Source: Paramecium sonneborni
Lineage: Eukaryota; Ciliophora; Oligohymenophorea; Peniculida; Parameciidae
DNA length: 64,000 nucleotides
Assembly (NCBI GenBank): GCA_905182985.1
Contig: CAJJDN010000132.1
Coordinates: forward strand, 258,523-322,522
Direction: 5' to 3'
Shown: positions 12,202-25,797 of the stretch, piece after piece
How the letters are laid out: the number at the start of each line of letters is the position of its first letter
How positions within the stretch are numbered: the first letter of the stretch is position 1
The notes under the pieces: model-generated
The model's input: only the letters and a program-made list of their open reading frames with translations
Database searches by the model: none
What the model was told of the DNA's origin: nothing
Made by a program: the position numbers and the translations under genes

Positions 12202-13457
12202 ATGGATTATGAGTTACCGTCATTATATGAACCATTTACTTGGATCTCATATGCTATTTTGGGATCATTAGTAGGATTAGCTTAAGCAGGTGGAATAGGT
12301 GGAGGTCCTATTGTATCTCCTGTGATGATGGTTTTGCTTGGATGTTCAAGTAAGTAGGCTATTTGGAATACTTATATAATGTTATTTGGGGGGAGCATAG
12401 GTAATTTTGCAAGGTTAGGAAGAGAAAGAGTAAAAATGAATAATAATTTATAATTAGATTTAAGATGGAAGTACTCCATTAATCAATTATTAATTGGTTT
12501 AGATAACACTTCCATTACTTTTAGCTGGAGCAATTTTGGGTGTGGCAACAGGAAAATGGTTACCTAAATTAATGATAGTGATATTTTTATTTGCCATTTT
12601 ATTAAATGTGTTTCTCAAAACGAAGAGTGTATACTAAAAAATCAGGGAAAAAGAAAGAAATGATCTTTTAATTTAAGTTGAAATGAAGGATTTAGTTTTA
12701 TCAGAAAATAATAGATAACCTCAAGATTTGTAACAATAACAGGAAAAGGAATAATAGCTTTATCCTATCGAAAATCTAAAAGAAATAGCTCTTTCTGTGA
12801 TTATTGTAGTTGCATTAACATTATTAAAGGGAGCGGCAACTATTCCATCAATTTTAGGTATCGATTACTGTGGATATGGATTTCATTGCATCAATTTTAT
12901 AATTTTTGCTATAGGATTTTATAATGTTAAAAGATACAGACAATAAATTAGGAAAGAAGAAGAACTAAAAGAAGCTGTTGGAAATGACTTTTAAGGAGAT
13001 AAGATAGGTAATGTGTTTGAAATCACAGTAAAATCAAGTATGAAAGCAGGTTTTTTAGGAGGATTAGTAGGTTTAGGAGGAGGTGTAGTATTAACACCTG
13101 TTTGGCTTGAAACTGGAATCAATCCTCCAAGAGCTGCTGCATCTGCTACTTTTACTGTGATGTTCACTTCATTTATTTCCGTATTTATTATTGCTTTATC
13201 AGGAGGTTATCATATTTCCTAATTCTTAATTTTAGCTGTAATTTAATCATTAATATTATTAGAGTGTTTCTGGATGTGGAAGTTATTTGGTTGCTGGAAT
13301 ATTAAAAAGATTAGTTAAAAAATATAAAAGAGAATCCATCATTATTTAAGTCTTGCTTATTGTTATTGCTTTTGGATTAATTGTTTTACCACTTTAATCA
13401 ATTAAGGATGTTTATTACAATCCTCTTTCCTCAATTTAATTTGGTCGTCTATGTTGA
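12202..13457 (+). CDS. TauE/SafE-family anion exporter (sulfite exporter-like)
   Basis: Polytopic membrane protein. It shows the paired glycine-rich motifs of the family: AGGIGGGPIVSPVMMVLL near the N-terminus and GLVGLGGGVVLTPVWLE in the second half, followed by INPPRAAASATF. Two hydrophobic halves are separated by a hydrophilic loop rich in Gln/Glu. Introns at 12430-12457 (28 nt) and near 13237-13261 (25 nt) restore frame; without the first, TGA codons interrupt the protein. It ends NPLSSIQFGRLC. TauE/SafE proteins export sulfite, sulfoacetate or related organosulfonates in bacteria and are found in plants and ciliates; the substrate here is unknown. Confidence 0.85.
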
Positions 13458-13524
13458 TTAACCACTTAAAATTGATAATATTTTATTTCAACAATCTCAT
13501 ATTATTAATATATATAATATAAAG

Positions 13525-15450
13525 TCACATTCTCACAGTGGAATCATAAAGTTTTCTCTAACCCATTTATTATTTCAGCTATTCATTTTCTTCACGCAAC
13601 ACACTGATTTGTGTATTATAAGCATTTTTCAAATTACTAATCTAATAAGAATTTGAGGCTTCTAATTTATTTTTCAAATCTTCCAATTATGTAAACTAAA
13701 ATTAATTATTATTAAATACCTTTTCTTTTTCTAAAGCTAACTATCTCTATTTAAATTATTCAATTTCATCTCTAGCTCTTCTTAAATCTTTATCTAATAA
13801 ATTTCTTTAATTAGCTAAATTTTCATTATCTTATTCCTTAACTGATAGAGCTTCTCTCAATCTTTTAATTTCTAACAATTATTATTCCTAAGATATGTCA
13901 CTTTATCTGAGTTTTTCTCTATATTAAATTGTTACTCTATCATTCTTTGATTAAAGATCTTGAATTTCTTAATTCTTAGCACTTGTAATTTACAAAATTT
14001 CTTGTTTCAGAGAATGAATTTCATCTTTTAATCTTCTGATGTCATCTTCTAATTATCTTTTATGTAAATTAAATTAAGCTATTAATGATTCTTAATCTTT
14101 TGTTTTTTATGATAACATTTCTTTAAGTTTTTCAATTTCACCTTCCAAAAACAAAATTTATAATTTCTACTAATCAATATTCTCATTTAAAAGAGATGTT
14201 GATTTTTAAAATTGATCATCCAATTCATTGATCTCATTATTCTTTTATTTTTCTTATTCAAAAGTAATCATTTTTTAATTTTCGATTTCTCTTCTTAAAT
14301 CAATAATTAGTTATTCTAATTGTTATCTTTAGATATTTTTTTCTTCGATTTAAATTTAAATTTATTAATTTTTATGTTCAATGATTCCCTTTAAATCATT
14401 AATTTCTTTCTCTAGATTAACAATTTAAGTTTAATAATAGGATTTCAAAGTATCTTAATCTCTCTAGTGTTAATTTTATTAATCTTTAAGAGATGTCTCA
14501 AGAATCATTCTTGCTTGTCTTTCTTAATCAATTAATTTCTGCTTTAAAATTTAGATTTCAGTTCTTAAATCATTAATTTAATCTTCAAACATTTACTTAT
14601 TTTTAGCATTTTATCCAAGTAATGTTTCTATTTCAGCATTTTTAATCTCAAGAAGTCCTTTAAGTTTATCTATTTCTGATTGTTAGACATCAGATTGTCT
14701 GGCAAATTCATGTTTCAACAATTAGATTTATTATTAAGAGAAATTATTTAGGTTATCATTTAAATGTTCTAATTCCCTTTGTTTTTCTGATTCCTACTAA
14801 TGAATTTTTACTCTAAGTAATTCATTTTCCTTTAATAATCTTTCTATTTATATATCATCTTCTGTTTTTTATCTAAGTATCTTTTATTAAAGATCACTAA
14901 TTTCGTTATTTTATTCATCAATATGATCTCTTAATTTTCTGATCTAACTTTCACTAATTTCTATTTATAAATTGGTAGCTTTCTTAAGATTTTCAAAGTC
15001 TTGATTTGATTAACTCTCAATTTAGCCAGAAATTCCAACTAATTGACGTTGTCTTTCAGCTTCTGCTTGAGATAAAACAGCTCCTATTTTTTATAATTCA
15101 GCATTAAGTTATTTGATTTCAAATTCATAATTAGATTTCATCTACAAAATTTATTGTAATTAATTTTCATATTTAGATTTCCATAAGTCAGCATCAGTTT
15201 TTCTTTGTCTTGATAATTTGATAAGTTTCTCATTTTCAGTCTACAACATGTTATTTTCTTTAATGTAGGATTCCACATTAGCATCATTCGTTACTATATC
15301 ATGGGCTCTTCTTTATAATTATTATTATTCTTCAAACAATAACCTATTCTCTGTTTCTAATTCTAAGCACTTAGCTTTTAAGAACTCAATTTCTTAGACA
15401 AAAGATCTTGTGTCATGTCTCTATGGTGATTCTCGAATGGATGAATACAT
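13525..15450 (-). CDS. Long coiled-coil protein
   Basis: Start at 15450 (MYSSIRESPQRHDTRSFVQE), then about 630 residues of nearly continuous heptad-like sequence rich in Leu, Glu, Lys, Asn and Gln (for example EIEFLKAKCLELETENRLL). It ends LKQQMGQRKLYDSTVRM. No globular domain is evident. Such proteins in ciliates are commonly cortical, basal-body or fibre components, but nothing in the sequence fixes the location. It lies between the TauE-like gene (67 bp) and the K+ channel (91 bp). Confidence 0.75.
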
Positions 15451-15541
15451 TAAATTATTAACGGATGAAAATTATTATTAAAACTTAATTAGTAAAATTA
15501 TGTTATATATATCACTCTAATTATTGAAAATGCACAATATT

Positions 15542-17954
15542 TCAAAAAGCATAATAAATTTAAATCTTAACAATACTGTTCATCCATATTGTACTCTGTA
15601 AATAGTTTTGTTCATCTTCTTTCTCTTTTAATTATAAAATTTGATCACTTGATCAAAATTGTAGGTTGGATAATACATTCTAAAACATTTCATTTTGTCA
15701 AAATCTCCAAGAATAAAGAAATCATCTTGCCACACTTTCAAAGTCGTAAAATTCTATAACATTCTTACTAATGAAGTTCCTTTCACTTTACTTCTCACAC
15801 TTTTTCTCTCCTCCTTATTTTTAGCTTTCATGAAGTTCTCTTTATCAGCATAAACTGTGATTTTATCTTTTTATTCATCAAGAAAATGCTTTTGTTGTTC
15901 TAATTCATCGTACGACTCTTGTTTATTATAACACTTTTACATCGCTCTTTGAACTCTAAGACATTTCATCATCATCATCATCTTTTTTCTATTTCTCAAA
16001 GATCTTTATACTTTTCATTGACTTTTAATAACATAGTGTAGCACTCTGTCTTTTCATATCTAAATCCTAAAATACTCGTTATTTCATTTTTCTCTTTCTA
16101 ATATACCCTAATTGCCTCTCCTGATTAACAGAATACCTATATTTAGCTAATATCAATTCTTTATTCAAATTAAAATATATTTCTTCACAAATCTCATGTC
16201 CATATTTTCTACATAACAAACATCTCTCATATAAATTATCATTATTATTCTATATAATCTTATCTTTTATCTGATGATATTAATCTAAATCCGTATCTTT
16301 CAACTTTTTCAAAAATTCCTATTATGAAATGAAATAAATAGATGAGAAACCTTCGCTTATACAATTAAATCTGGTACTCTGATTCTATCCATTAAACAGA
16401 GACTTCACTCCCATCCCATCTCCTGGTTTCAAATCCCCAACTAATGTTTAATTGTCACCAAATAATATTTTAAGTTCTCCTTTCTAAACCATATTTAAAC
16501 CTATATCATTTGACAAATGTTCCTTTGGTGTAAGATTTAATTCTTATATGCTCTCGATCAAATCTCTCAAAAATTTTAAAGAAAAATTGTTTACTAAACC
16601 TGGTTGTTTCAATAACATTAATCCTTTATCCTATTCATTTAACTCTTACTTTAACTAAGGGCTTAATTTACTAAAAATCTTCTTCTCCTAAACTGAAGTC
16701 TAATGTTTGTAAACCAGACGAAGATAACTGTTTAATATGAATAATATAGTACTTTTCAACTCTCTTCTATAAATCAGAATCTATATTTCTTTTCTTCATA
16801 TATAAACTCAATATCTCTAAATCATGCTTAATCTTTCTTTTATTTGCATCTAAATCTTTTAAAATTGAAGTAATCGTATTGAAAACATATGCAAATATAC
16901 ATGAAGAAAATAGAGTTAAACAAATACTAATTGAAACTTCAAAAGGATTTATTGGTGTTATGTCCCCATATCCTACTGTTGTCATAGTTGTAATTGCAAA
17001 GTATAATCCATTCAAATATATCTCAAGCCAATGTGAATTATCTAAATTTCTCTAAACTATCCAATTATTACTCATTGAATGCTAACCAACTCCTATCCAA
17101 ACACAAGCAAAACAATGAGCCAACAATACTACTGTTATTAGTAAGGTCATCAATTTTAAATGGCTTTTAAATTTTCCTTTAGGATCTATTTCATATTTAA
17201 ATACCTCCATAAAATTTGATAATTCCTTTATTTTAAGTATAAATAAATATTTTAGTGGTGTAAAAGAAGAGAACAAAAATGCCAACAATCCCAGTAACCC
17301 TCCAAAATCAATTAGGAATTCTTTCTTAAAATATTATATGATTATTTATTTTGTTTATGTTATAACAGTACCCTTATTGTAAATTTGAACATTTAATCTC
17401 ATTATGATATCAATTGCTAAGATAATTATTTCTATAAAAAAAATTGGGAACTAAAACTACATAAATTCGTCGAGTTAGTAAATAAATGAATCAGACAATG
17501 GAAAAATAAAACATAAATGCAGCACCAATATAAATTTTAAAAAACTCCAAAATATTAACAAAGGATGACTTGCCTTTATACTTTTTAAACCTTTTATTCT
17601 TACCATTGACATAAGATTCATTACTATTAACTATAAACTAAGATTCTGCTATTTGTATTAGTAATACTATTTTTCGAATTAGGAAGTCTCCTTCTCCTTT
17701 TTTACTAATTAAACATGACTACTTGATAAATCATTAAATGCTTGCAATTACTGCTTGTTGAGTAACTATATGTTCTTTATTTTTGTGTATTTTCGTAATT
17801 TTGTAATTGCTTTCAATAATATTTCTTTCACCTTAGTTCTTGTATGAATTTGCCGATATTTTATTTGTCCAAATGCCTCATCATACAACAATCTCTATTC
17901 TCCAACAGGGGATTACATTTAGTAATTGCTTATGTGAAGGTCACTTAGGTGCAT
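15542..17954 (-). CDS. Voltage/cyclic-nucleotide-type potassium channel
   Basis: Six-transmembrane K+ channel. The N-terminus (MHLSDLHISNYQMQSPVGEQ from 17954; 17918 is an in-frame alternative) runs without a TGA through a basic cytosolic region. The membrane part starts around residue 110. Visible features are S1-S2 (FILVLHLCFIFPLSD, FFIEIIILAIDIIMRLN), an S4-S5 region ending in LLAHCFACVWIGVG, and the pore with selectivity filter TMTTVGYGDITPI. The S6 helix is CLTLFSSCIFAYVFN. After S6 comes a C-linker (DLDANKRKIKHDLEIL), then a long cytosolic tail expected to hold the cyclic-nucleotide-binding fold. It ends NSIVKIQIYYAF. About 780 residues; exact intron positions are not fully worked out. 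Confidence 0.85.
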
Positions 17955-18544
17955 TTTATTTAGAAACTCTTATATAAATTTAATATCAATCAATCTTAAT
18001 TAATTATTAAATTAACTCTAAGGTCAAGAATACTCCAGTTTAATACATTTCAAGAATTATTCAGCTCAATCTTTTACCATTTCTATATATGATATTTCAT
18101 GTAAAATAAATTTTAAGTCTAATCGTTTTCAATATTATTTTCTAGAAGACCTCTATAAACAATGCTTTTAACTATAATTTAAAAATAAATCAATCAAAAG
18201 CTAAATGAAAATTATTTATTTAAGTACAAAAAATTTTATAGAATATTTATATTTATTTTTATGAATTAAAACCATGCATGTATGATAAATAATAAATCAA
18301 AATTTTTGAAAAAAATTATCTGAATATATAAAAATTTATGAAATTTAGTGATTGGCTTATAAAAATGTTTTAGGTGCCTAAGTTTTCTCGTCACCACATA
18401 TTTTAACTTAATTTATTTTGGCTAAGTTATTTAACTTATAAAATTTAATTTTTAATTATAAATTGGAATAATTCTTTTTTATAGAATTTCCTAAAATGTT
18501 CTAGTTTAAAAAATATAGAAATTAAATTATTCTTAAATTAACTA
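17955..18544. other. Intergenic, very AT-rich, no supported gene
   Basis: About 590 bp of AT-rich sequence upstream of the channel start. Apparent open frames here are explained by the rarity of TGA in such composition. The channel promoter presumably lies in the right-hand flank of the gene. Confidence 0.55.
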
Positions 18545-18556
18545 AAATAAATATAT

Positions 18557-19072
18557 GATTTACTTAATGCTTCGTATACCTGTGACTCAATTAAATCTTT
18601 TCAGATAGAAAACTCAACTTCAGATTGCTTAAGTCGTTGGATTAAACCTCAAATATACAGAAATACTGATCCTTTAATAATACTTGACTTTTTAAATTTT
18701 ACAATAATTTAAAATTGATTATTTATTTTACTTATTTATTAGTTACTTGAATTAGTACGCACAAAATAAAGAAGTAGAAAAACATTAATTATATTTAGAA
18801 TATATAGCTAAAGGTTATAAGTAATAATAACTATGAACCAATTCTGATGAAAATGATGAGATTTTTTTAGATTTCCAAATTATGCAAATGAATTAGCTCT
18901 TAAATTCAGATGATTATTTTAAATCTTAAAATTTCTTAAATTTAAGGTATGAAGAGGTTAATGGAAAAATTCATGAAGCAAATTATAGTAAAATTAAGTG
19001 GGCTTATAAGGGAAAAATAAAAAAAGTATTATAGTTATATATTAATCTGTTTTTATGTATTAATTGAAACTT
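18557..19072 (+). pseudogene. Possible decayed gene with in-frame TGA
   Basis: An ORF from about 18557 (MIYLMLRIPVTQLNLF) ends at TGA near 18834. Directly after it, in another frame, is an acidic, protein-like stretch (NSDENDEIFLDFQIMQMN, then LRYEEVNGKIHEANYSKIKW) running to a TGA near 19067. No spliceable intron I tried joins them cleanly. It may be a pseudogene or an unresolved gene; no family recognised. Confidence 0.35.
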
Positions 19073-19110
19073 TATCTTAAATTTGTGTAAATAAAAATAA
19101 AATAATAATA

Positions 19111-19350
19111 ATGCAGAAACTTAACTAACTACAAAGCAATGAACAACAAGTATATTTCAAATCTAGGTTGATTCATACTCTATAAAACTACTTATTGAGT
19201 AACTAAAAGAGGAAGGACTGTAAAATGATAAGCAATCCATAAGATGCTGACTTATTCCTCTAATAACAATACTAAATTAAATAAAATGGATTGTAAAACA
19301 AACCACTTCATTCTTTAGTGGTCTTATATAAAAACCAGCTTAAAAGCTGA
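19111..19350 (+). CDS. Small uncertain ORF
   Basis: 79 codons, MQKLNQLQSNEQQVYFKSRL to LVVLYKNQLKS, stop TGA. Composition looks coding, but no family is recognised. A rival spliced reading (intron 19150-19166) is also possible. An open frame of this length can arise by chance in this code. Confidence 0.3.
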
Positions 19351-19546
19351 ATTTTTGATTTCTATTATATGGTGTTTTCTCAATTAAAATATTTGAAAGG
19401 AACAATATTCTTATATATATTTAAGTTTTTATAAATTAAAATGAATGTTAGAATTTCATTTTTTTATGAACTTAAAAACAAATCTAATAAATTCTAAACT
19501 AAAGAAATAAAATTAGAATATTAAGTTAGAAAAAATATGTACATTT

Positions 19547-22249
19547 TCATAATCTTAAAATTTTCTGGAAAAAATTTGGATCATGGGCTTCTTCATCGCC
19601 AAAATTTTTAATTAGTCTTCTTTAATATAGATATTAATATAAGGGACTCCATAATCTTTATTCATTTAATAAAGCTTTTGAATTCCCAAATATAAATTAT
19701 CCATATTATGCTCTTGATGTAGCAACGTTAGCTCTTCTATAGTCTGTTAAGAATCCAAGTCCTTCACTTCTAACAAGTGAAATAATCATGATATCATTTT
19801 CTTTTCCTTGAAAAGCATCAATAGTATCAATTTCTACATAATCCAAAAGCTAAGGGTTGAATTTAAAAAGGTATTTTTTTATTAATTTGACCTAGGCTCT
19901 GTAAGGAGTTATTATGGAAATTGGCTTTTCATTTTACTGGTTATAATCCTATAATAAATAGCATACTAAATAAAAAACTCCAAAAGCCTCATATTCATTG
20001 GATAATGAATTATTGCTATTAAATTAAGTTCCATCATGAACGTCGAAAAATAAAAAATTATTTGAATTATTCAATTTGTTGATTAGATATTCAGGAAATT
20101 GCATTTTGCTAACTGATTCTGAATCCTACACTTGTCCTTCATAGAAAAAATGAGATGTAATAGTACTTAGATTTTGCATAGATCGATACTGTATATTAAG
20201 CATAATATATTGTTAAGTTGTTTGTAGAAGCCTTTCATAAAGACTTCTATTATAATTATATTCAAAGGCATTTGTGTTATCATAAATGACTGGGCCAAGT
20301 TATCGATGATCTCCAATAAGAACTAATTTGTAAATTTTATGTTTAGAGAGTGGAATAAGTGTGGAAGGTTCAAAACACATAGGAGCTTCATCAATAATAC
20401 ATAATGAGACATATTTATCTTCCATGTATTATTCTAAAAGGGAAGAGGCACAACTTGTTAAAGTTGATACTACTATTTAAATACCTTAGAGATTGTTTAA
20501 CATCATCTATTTATAAATTTCTTTGTTTTATCCTAGAATTTACACTAGAGTGGAGTAGAATCTTCGTAAATCTTTTTTCTATGATTCTAGTCGATACAAA
20601 TCTGTGTCTACAGAATATTGTTATTAAGGATCCAAATCATCATAAAAATCTTTCAAATTATAAATTTTTTCATTCAATTATTATATTTTTTATTTGATAT
20701 GAATCAATGTCAATTAATCAAACTTTTATTTATTTGGTTTGATTAATTCACAAATAGATTTTTTCTCATATTCTGGAGTGAATTTCATAAAGAATTATCT
20801 TTAAGTTTTGATTTCAAGACAATAATCATAAATATCAGGATCTGACTTTTCAGCCACTCCAATTCTCATAACTTTAGCTTTAGAAAATTCCTTATTGATT
20901 TTTCTGACCCAATCATTAATAACTGTATTAGAATGACCACAGGCTAAAATAATACTATCTTCTTTCAATTGATTCATCCTTTACATAACAATATTCATTA
21001 TTCCCATAGATGTATATGTCTTACCTGTTCCAGGAGGTCCATTAATTAATGTGAATGGATGTGTATAATTGGTTGAATGTCTAATGGCATCCATTTATGA
21101 TTGATTAAACTTTTGATTATTCTTTAAATATTCTTCAGTTATTTATAATAGAGGTATTCCAAACTCATAAGCTGATTTCATCAATGGACGAGGTTCAATG
21201 TAATTTTGTGGTTACAATAAACAATTTATGTATTTTGATTTCCCAATATTTAAAAGAGCTTTAAGTTCAATAAGATATGTTGCAGGAGAGAAAATTGGAT
21301 TTAGATGTACTAAAAATTAATAAGGGTATAATTCATCAAAATTTGGGTATGTTAAAGGAACATAGGATTATCTTAATTAATATAAATTTTTTCTTAAATC
21401 TCCTTATTCTATCACAATATTGGGAATTTTAAGAGAGTTTATGACTCTTGAATTCCATGGCAAATAAATTAGATTTTTATCTCTATTTGATTCTTGTTTA
21501 GAGATGATACCTAACAAATTTACATATTCTCTTTCATTTCTAATGAATATCTAAATGATATAACTTTTTGCAGCTATAAATTCAAAGTATTCACTAATGC
21601 ATGTTTTTTTCCATGTATATTTATCAGCTTAATCAAAATCACCCTCTACTGCTTCTAATACTAAATATTTGCCAAGAATAGTGTTTTTTCTATCAATCAT
21701 CAATTAATATCTTAAGGGCAATGGTAATGCAGGATTTTTATATTTTTTAGCCATATCTTCAGCTGTACTTTTAACATAGGCTAGAGTTTCATTAATAAAT
21801 GGAGGTAAAAAATATTACAAATATTCATTTTCGCTTTAATAATCATCTTTCAATTCTTTCATTTAAGATTTAGTTTCATTAAGTAAGAGTGTAAATAAAT
21901 AACTCACATCTTCTTATCTAAATTTGAGATGTCTGGTCAATTAATCTTCTTCTTGTTGTACAATCAATTTTTTGAGTGAAGTCGTGGTTTTTGGAGTGTT
22001 TAATCTAATTATATTTAGCATAGGTTATAATTAAATTGCATTGCTTAATTTATCAATTTATTCAATTTATTATTGTTCATCCTTTTCATCATCAAATTTA
22101 AAATCCTTTAAACTATGAATGATAGGTTCAAACACATTATTTGTTAATTTGAGTTTCTTTTTCTATTTAGTCTATTATTCAGTTGCTTAAATGTCTTTTT
22201 TGTTTTATTTTGTAGGTTTTGCTGCAACCAAAAAATCACTTATCAGCAT
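19547..22249 (-). CDS. UPF1-like superfamily 1B RNA/DNA helicase
   Basis: Start [18 protein letters not shown] at 22249. Helicase motifs in order: QxxA-type NQSQMDAIRHS; motif [16 protein letters not shown] (around 21030); motif [19 protein letters not shown] (DEAP rather than DEAG or DESx); motif III IGDHRQLGPVIYD; then [17 protein letters not shown] and FFYEGQVQD; motif [21 protein letters not shown]; motif [17 protein letters not shown], followed by [13 protein letters not shown]. The last blocks track UPF1 closely. There is no Cys/His-rich UPF1 CH domain in the N-terminal 300 residues, so it may be a UPF1 paralog rather than UPF1 itself. At least one intron lies around 20640-20770. About 850 residues, ending [15 protein letters not shown]2 is encoded in the same window. 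Confidence 0.82.
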
Positions 22250-22283
22250 AAATTAAAAATTATTTTATATATAAATTACGTAT

Positions 22284-25200
22284 TCAATCTTCATCATATT
22301 ATTTTCGGCATTGTCTTAAAAAGACTTACTCTAAATTTGCTTATTTAATAGTAAATGTTCCAATCAAATCTTCTTAGCATAAATTTTTTATAATTTTAAT
22401 TGTTGTAGGAACATCATATTCATTTCCCAATTTAATAACAATTAACAATCCTTCCTTTTAATGTTTGGGAAAAGCCAAGGTTACTTAATCTAGAGCTTCC
22501 TTATTCTTGGCTCTGATAGATAGTAAGATTCCACTTCCATATTATTCTATTAATTAGGCAGAACTTTGTTATGGAAAAGGTTGTTATCCATTGATGATAA
22601 AACTGATATTATCACTTAAATATTAGGCTTCATCCATATCATGAGTAGTAAGTATAATAGAACTATTTCTTTTGTAGACATGAGCTTTGATCATGTTTTA
22701 GAGATTTCTTCTAGAAATAGGATCTAGTCCATTTGATGGTTCATCAAGAATGATAATACCACTATCTCCAATCAGACTTATAGCCAAAGCAACCTTCCTT
22801 CTTTGACCTCCAGACATATTCACTATTTTACCTTTAATAGAAAGAATTCTCAAAATCTATGAAATTTCATTTTTCAAATTACGAATACTACCTTTAATTC
22901 TTGCATACAGATAGAGAATTTCTTCAGCTGTTAGATCTTCCCATAAACCTTCACATTATTAACATGATGAAATTATCATATTTTTGTTATACATAATACT
23001 TCCCCATTTTAACTTAAGACAATCAGTTATTAATTGTATTAGTGTAGTTTTACCTGCCCCATTTGGACCGAGAAGACTTAAGATTTTTTATGGTGATAAT
23101 TAAAGATCAATTTATTTCAACACTTGCTTATTTTAATTATAGCCAAATTGAATATTCTGAATTTACAACTTACTATTACTATCTTGCACATTCTTTCTAT
23201 TTTCAAATAATATTAAATGTTTTTCTAAAATTTAATATAAAAACATGAATATGACAAATTATACTAAAAAATATATAGAGTAGTCTTAATCTTAATTTTT
23301 ATCCTACAAAGCCAAATTTAAAGTGTAAAGTGGGAATATGTAAGTGAAAAATTCGCTGTATTGATTTTATAATTGCAAATCAATCATAGATGGTAGAAGA
23401 TAACAAAAAAGAAAATTGATCACAGGAAATATCTTAAATGCACTTTGATTAGAACTAAACATAAACGAGGCTGTATATGAAAATGAAATAATTGATAATC
23501 CAAATAAAGTTAAAATTTTGAGTAATTGTTCTGATTCGAGGAACTCTACTTAAAGTGATAAAATATAAATGAATGAAGTGATAATAAAAATAATAACATA
23601 ATCTCCAAGGAATGTTGCAAATATGTAAGTAAATTGAGACACTCCCATTTATTTTAATTGTTATCTAATTTTGAGTTCTCTTTCTAGAATTGGAGTGTTG
23701 ATAAATATTGATGAATTGAGGCTGAAGGATTGCGAGATGAATAGTGATACAAAAAATTAAATTTGATCTTTACTTTGTAATAAATGGTATCCAAAAAAAT
23801 AAGCAAATAATAAAATAAGCATGGGCAATACAAGCATCAATTGCAATGTGAAATTCCTTTTGAGAATGTAATATTTTTTATAGAGCAAAGCAAAAATTTA
23901 GAGTATTTGTCTAGTTTTCACATCATTAGTGGATTTAATTGGAAAAGAGTACTCCTTGATAATTTAATCATCTTCCAAATTATCTTTGTTTAATTTAAGA
24001 TAGGCTGCTTCTAAAGTATTCTAAATTAACTGGATTTTAATATTATCAATTTTGTTCAATTCATTAAGTTTCTCAACAATAGAAAATAGTTGATTTTAAT
24101 TAAGAATGTATTTAATATTGTCATATTCAAGCTTAGAACCACTCGAACAATCTAATTCATGAAATAATTATTTAATTTAAGATTACTATTAAGATGATTA
24201 AATATTTCCAAAAGTGAGAGTGAATCCAACTTCCAATTCTTTTTTAATATTTTCAGGAGATCCTTAGATTTTAATAGATCCTTGTTTCATAATGGCTATT
24301 CGATCAGCTAATTCTTCAGCCTCATCCAAAAAATGAGTAGTCAAAATAAGAGTTTTATTAATCTATTTGATTTCCTTTAATATTTTCCAAATTTATCTTC
24401 TCGATTCAGGATCAATACTAGTAGTAGGTTCATCAAGAAATATAATTTAAGAGCCTCCAACCAGAGCTAAGGCAATTTATAACTTACGTTTATTTCCACC
24501 ACTTAATTCATTAGTTTTGTAATTTGAATACTATTATAGTTACATCAGATTTAACCACATTTCTATTTCTGAACCTGACTCACTACCTCTCATCATATGT
24601 TGATATTGCAATGATTCTTTTACTGTCAATTAATCATATAGTAAATTTTCTTAAGGACAAAACCCTATTAATTTTTAAATCTCATCTCTTTCTTCATCAA
24701 AGTTTTTTCCAAAATATAATATCTTACCACTAGTCTTCTCTATCAACCCTGTCAATATATTTAAAGTAGTAGTTTTTCCTGCTCCATTTTATCCTAAAAT
24801 ACAAAGTATTTATTAAGAATAAATCTCCAAATTTAAATTTTCAATTGCTATAACATCTCCATATTACTTAAATAACTTTATAATTTCAACTGATGTAAAT
24901 GCTAATCCTTCCACATCAAATTATCTTTTCATCTTTATATATTCAACTTATTACCTCCATTTAATCTTCAAATTAATCATATCCTGTCTTATTCTTTCTT
25001 TTCCACAAACACTTTCCAAAAAACTTTCCGCCATTTGTAACTTGTTCTTCCAAAAAATTGAATAATTGATAATAAACAATTAAATGGATAGATAAACTTA
25101 TAACACAATAATAGAAAGCTTCTGTATTACTGCTATCTTTTAGTATGTTCATCAAGTAATAAGAAATAATTGATTAAGGACAAACGTAAATCAAATAGTC

Positions 25201-25769
25201 TAATTTATATAAAGATGCAAAATAGAATGTTGACAAAATTGTTTGAAAAAATGACCCAAATTCACCAGCCAATTAAGAGTTGCTGAAAAATGTTGATAAT
25301 AATAGAGTCTATCCAACTTAAGCCATAATAAATAACATAAAGCACAATATCACATCAAAAGAAGCTTAAAATTCCATTTTATACAATATTGTTATGAGTA
25401 TCATTGACCCTATTATTATGCTTTTTATAATATATGTAAGAAACCATGCAATTCGATAATTTGATAATTTCATTCCCATTATCTATTCTTAAGAAAATAT
25501 TATACTTTATATAAATCTCTATACTTATTAGTCTTTTCATGTACATATTCTACCAACAATTATCTACATAAACCTACAAAACAAGAGGGGATGTAAACTG
25601 GTACCATAATTGACATGAAAAGCCCTCCTGTACCATCATCATCTTTTTGTACCATCAATAACACGAATACTGTTATAAATGGTATGAAGAGCTCTTTGCT
25701 TAACTCTTTATTATTGGTCATCTTCATATTTTTCCACAAAATGGCCCATATTTAATTGTTAAAATGCAT
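22284..25769 (-). CDS. ABC transporter, ABCA-like (two nucleotide-binding domains)
   Basis: Full-size transporter in the order membrane domain 1, NBD1, membrane domain 2, NBD2. The N-terminus ([20 protein letters not shown]) is the ABCA-type 'xxLLWKNxxxxxR' start. NBD1 (about 24950-24190): Walker [18 protein letters not shown], signature [17 protein letters not shown], Walker [17 protein letters not shown]-loop [20 protein letters not shown]2 (about 23110-22340): Walker [13 protein letters not shown], signature [18 protein letters not shown], Walker [15 protein letters not shown]-loop [10 protein letters not shown]. It ends with [17 protein letters not shown], the ABCA C-terminal 'LEQVF' element. 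Both catalytic sites look intact. ABCA proteins usually move lipids. The start is 28 bp from the end of the next minus-strand gene. Confidence 0.9.
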
Positions 25770-25797
25770 AATTGATGATAATAGTTATATATATTAA

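Noticed and set aside
12430..12457. Reading the TauE gene without an intron here
   Set aside because: Unspliced, the second hydrophobic segment falls out of frame and hits TGA; splicing restores the family sequence.
19150..19200. 17-nt intron giving a different small protein
   Set aside because: It is shorter than the other introns here, and the resulting frame stops soon at TGA; no family supports it.
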